Shown piece after piece: positions 63,655 to 64,000 of a DNA stretch of 64,000 nt; the first letter of the stretch is position 1; each line of letters starts with the position of its first letter. Source of the stretch: Pedobacter sp. Leaf170 (GTDB lineage: Bacteria > Bacteroidota > Bacteroidia > Sphingobacteriales > Sphingobacteriaceae). The translations under genes and the position numbers were made by a program. The notes beneath the pieces were generated by a model. That model was not told the origin of the DNA. It saw only the letters and a list, made by a program, of their open reading frames with translations, and did no database searches. The DNA lies in contig NZ_CAKLBP010000010.1 in NCBI RefSeq assembly GCF_920984665.1, positions 1 to 64,000 of the forward strand. The letters are read 5' to 3'.

Positions 63655-63762
63655 GAAGCAGGAATTAGGGCTTGCCAATCTATTGGCATATTCTCTCCGC
63701 AAGTTAGTCCTTCAACAGTTGATCGTTCTAGCTTCTTCAATAAATATTACAGAAATATATAC
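63655..63762 (+). ncRNA. Structured 5' leader of the helicase mRNA
   Basis: TGCCAAT / ATTGGCA (63673-63679 and 63682-63688) makes a tight hairpin, enclosed by a possible GCTTGC / GCAAGT pairing. Helicases of this family are often cold-induced and leader-regulated; whether this one is, is inference. Confidence 0.4.
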
Positions 63763-64000
63763 ATGTTATTCAAAGAATTAAACCTCATTGAGCCCATTTT
63801 AAAGGCCCTTGAGAAAGAAGGTTATACACAACCAACACCAATACAGGAGCAATCCATCCCAACAATTTTAAAAGGAAAAGATTTATTAGGTTGCGCACAA
63901 ACAGGAACAGGTAAAACTGCTGCTTTTGCCATTCCAATGTTGCAATTACTGCACGAAAAACACATCAACACAAAAGCAAACAAAAACATTAAAGCCCTGG
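63763..64000 (+). CDS. DEAD-box ATP-dependent RNA helicase, cut by window edge
   Basis: The first 79 codons run off the right edge. MLFKELNLIEPILKALEKEG, the Q motif (QPTPIQEQSIP) and Walker A (AQTGTGKTAAF) are complete; the region up to KALEK..KNIKAL is in order. The protein is of the RhlE/DeaD class of DEAD-box helicases, which remodel RNA in ribosome assembly and mRNA decay. The start is the only ATG after the leader. Confidence 0.93.
   Translation, partial: MLFKELNLIEPILKALEKEGYTQPTPIQEQSIPTILKGKDLLGCAQTGTGKTAAFAIPMLQLLHEKHINTKANKNIKAL

Overview
The window looks like a chromosomal segment of a Bacteroidota bacterium, most likely Sphingobacteriaceae and Pedobacter-like. The reasons are a SusC/SusD pair, a lipoprotein Omp85 (TamL type) next to TamB, the long form of IspG, a fused HemC-HemD, TAnnTTTG-type -7 promoter elements, genes without evident Shine-Dalgarno sequences, and AT-rich intergenic DNA packed with small dispersed palindromic repeats. 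The species call is inference. No rRNA, tRNA, CRISPR or prophage was seen.

Layout. Bases 1-126 hold the 3' end of an IS4-type transposase, followed by repeat-rich DNA. Bases 0.7-9.1 kb (all minus) carry a CWC cysteine-rich protein, class Ia ribonucleotide reductase (nrdB then nrdA), an RlpA-like protein, an exported MsrB, a GxxExxY protein flanked by repeats, sucD and an exported protein of unknown role. Bases 9.2-20.1 kb (all minus) are a heme-biosynthesis region, transcribed hemA, hemCD, hemB, hemL, then a sensor kinase/response regulator/TPR operon, then hemE and hemJ. Together these go from glutamyl-tRNA to coproporphyrinogen plus the HemJ-type protoporphyrinogen oxidase. Its gaps hold three copies of a composite repeat. 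Bases 20.3-28.4 kb carry an amphipathic small protein, a hydrolase, an MscS channel, ispG, a GYF-RDD membrane protein and an SDR-PspC-LiaF-like operon.

Bases 28.5-34.8 kb (plus) hold mlaE-mlaF, a VapBC-like toxin-antitoxin pair, an rRNA methyltransferase-like gene, two exported unknowns and msrA. Bases 34.8-36.8 kb (minus) hold a TPP riboswitch, a PnuC-family transporter (probably PnuT, thiamine) and a translationally coupled acyl-CoA-dehydrogenase-fold flavoprotein. Bases 36.8-53.2 kb contain topoisomerase IV A (parC), cytidine deaminase, the tamB-tamL-yihY operon, a hybrid sensor kinase and topoisomerase IV B (parE). Bases 53.4-63.3 kb hold an amino-acid permease, a small exported protein, a TPR/LuxR-type regulator divergent from a GPH-family sugar symporter, and susD/susC. 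The window ends inside a DEAD-box RNA helicase with a structured leader.

Most coding content is ordinary housekeeping. The items most worth following are the TPP-riboswitch operon with its flavoprotein and repeat-bearing expanded P3 arm, the composite intergenic repeat family whose central hairpin differs from copy to copy, the C-terminal clamp-binding-like pentapeptide of ParC, and the repeat-flanked GxxExxY gene.
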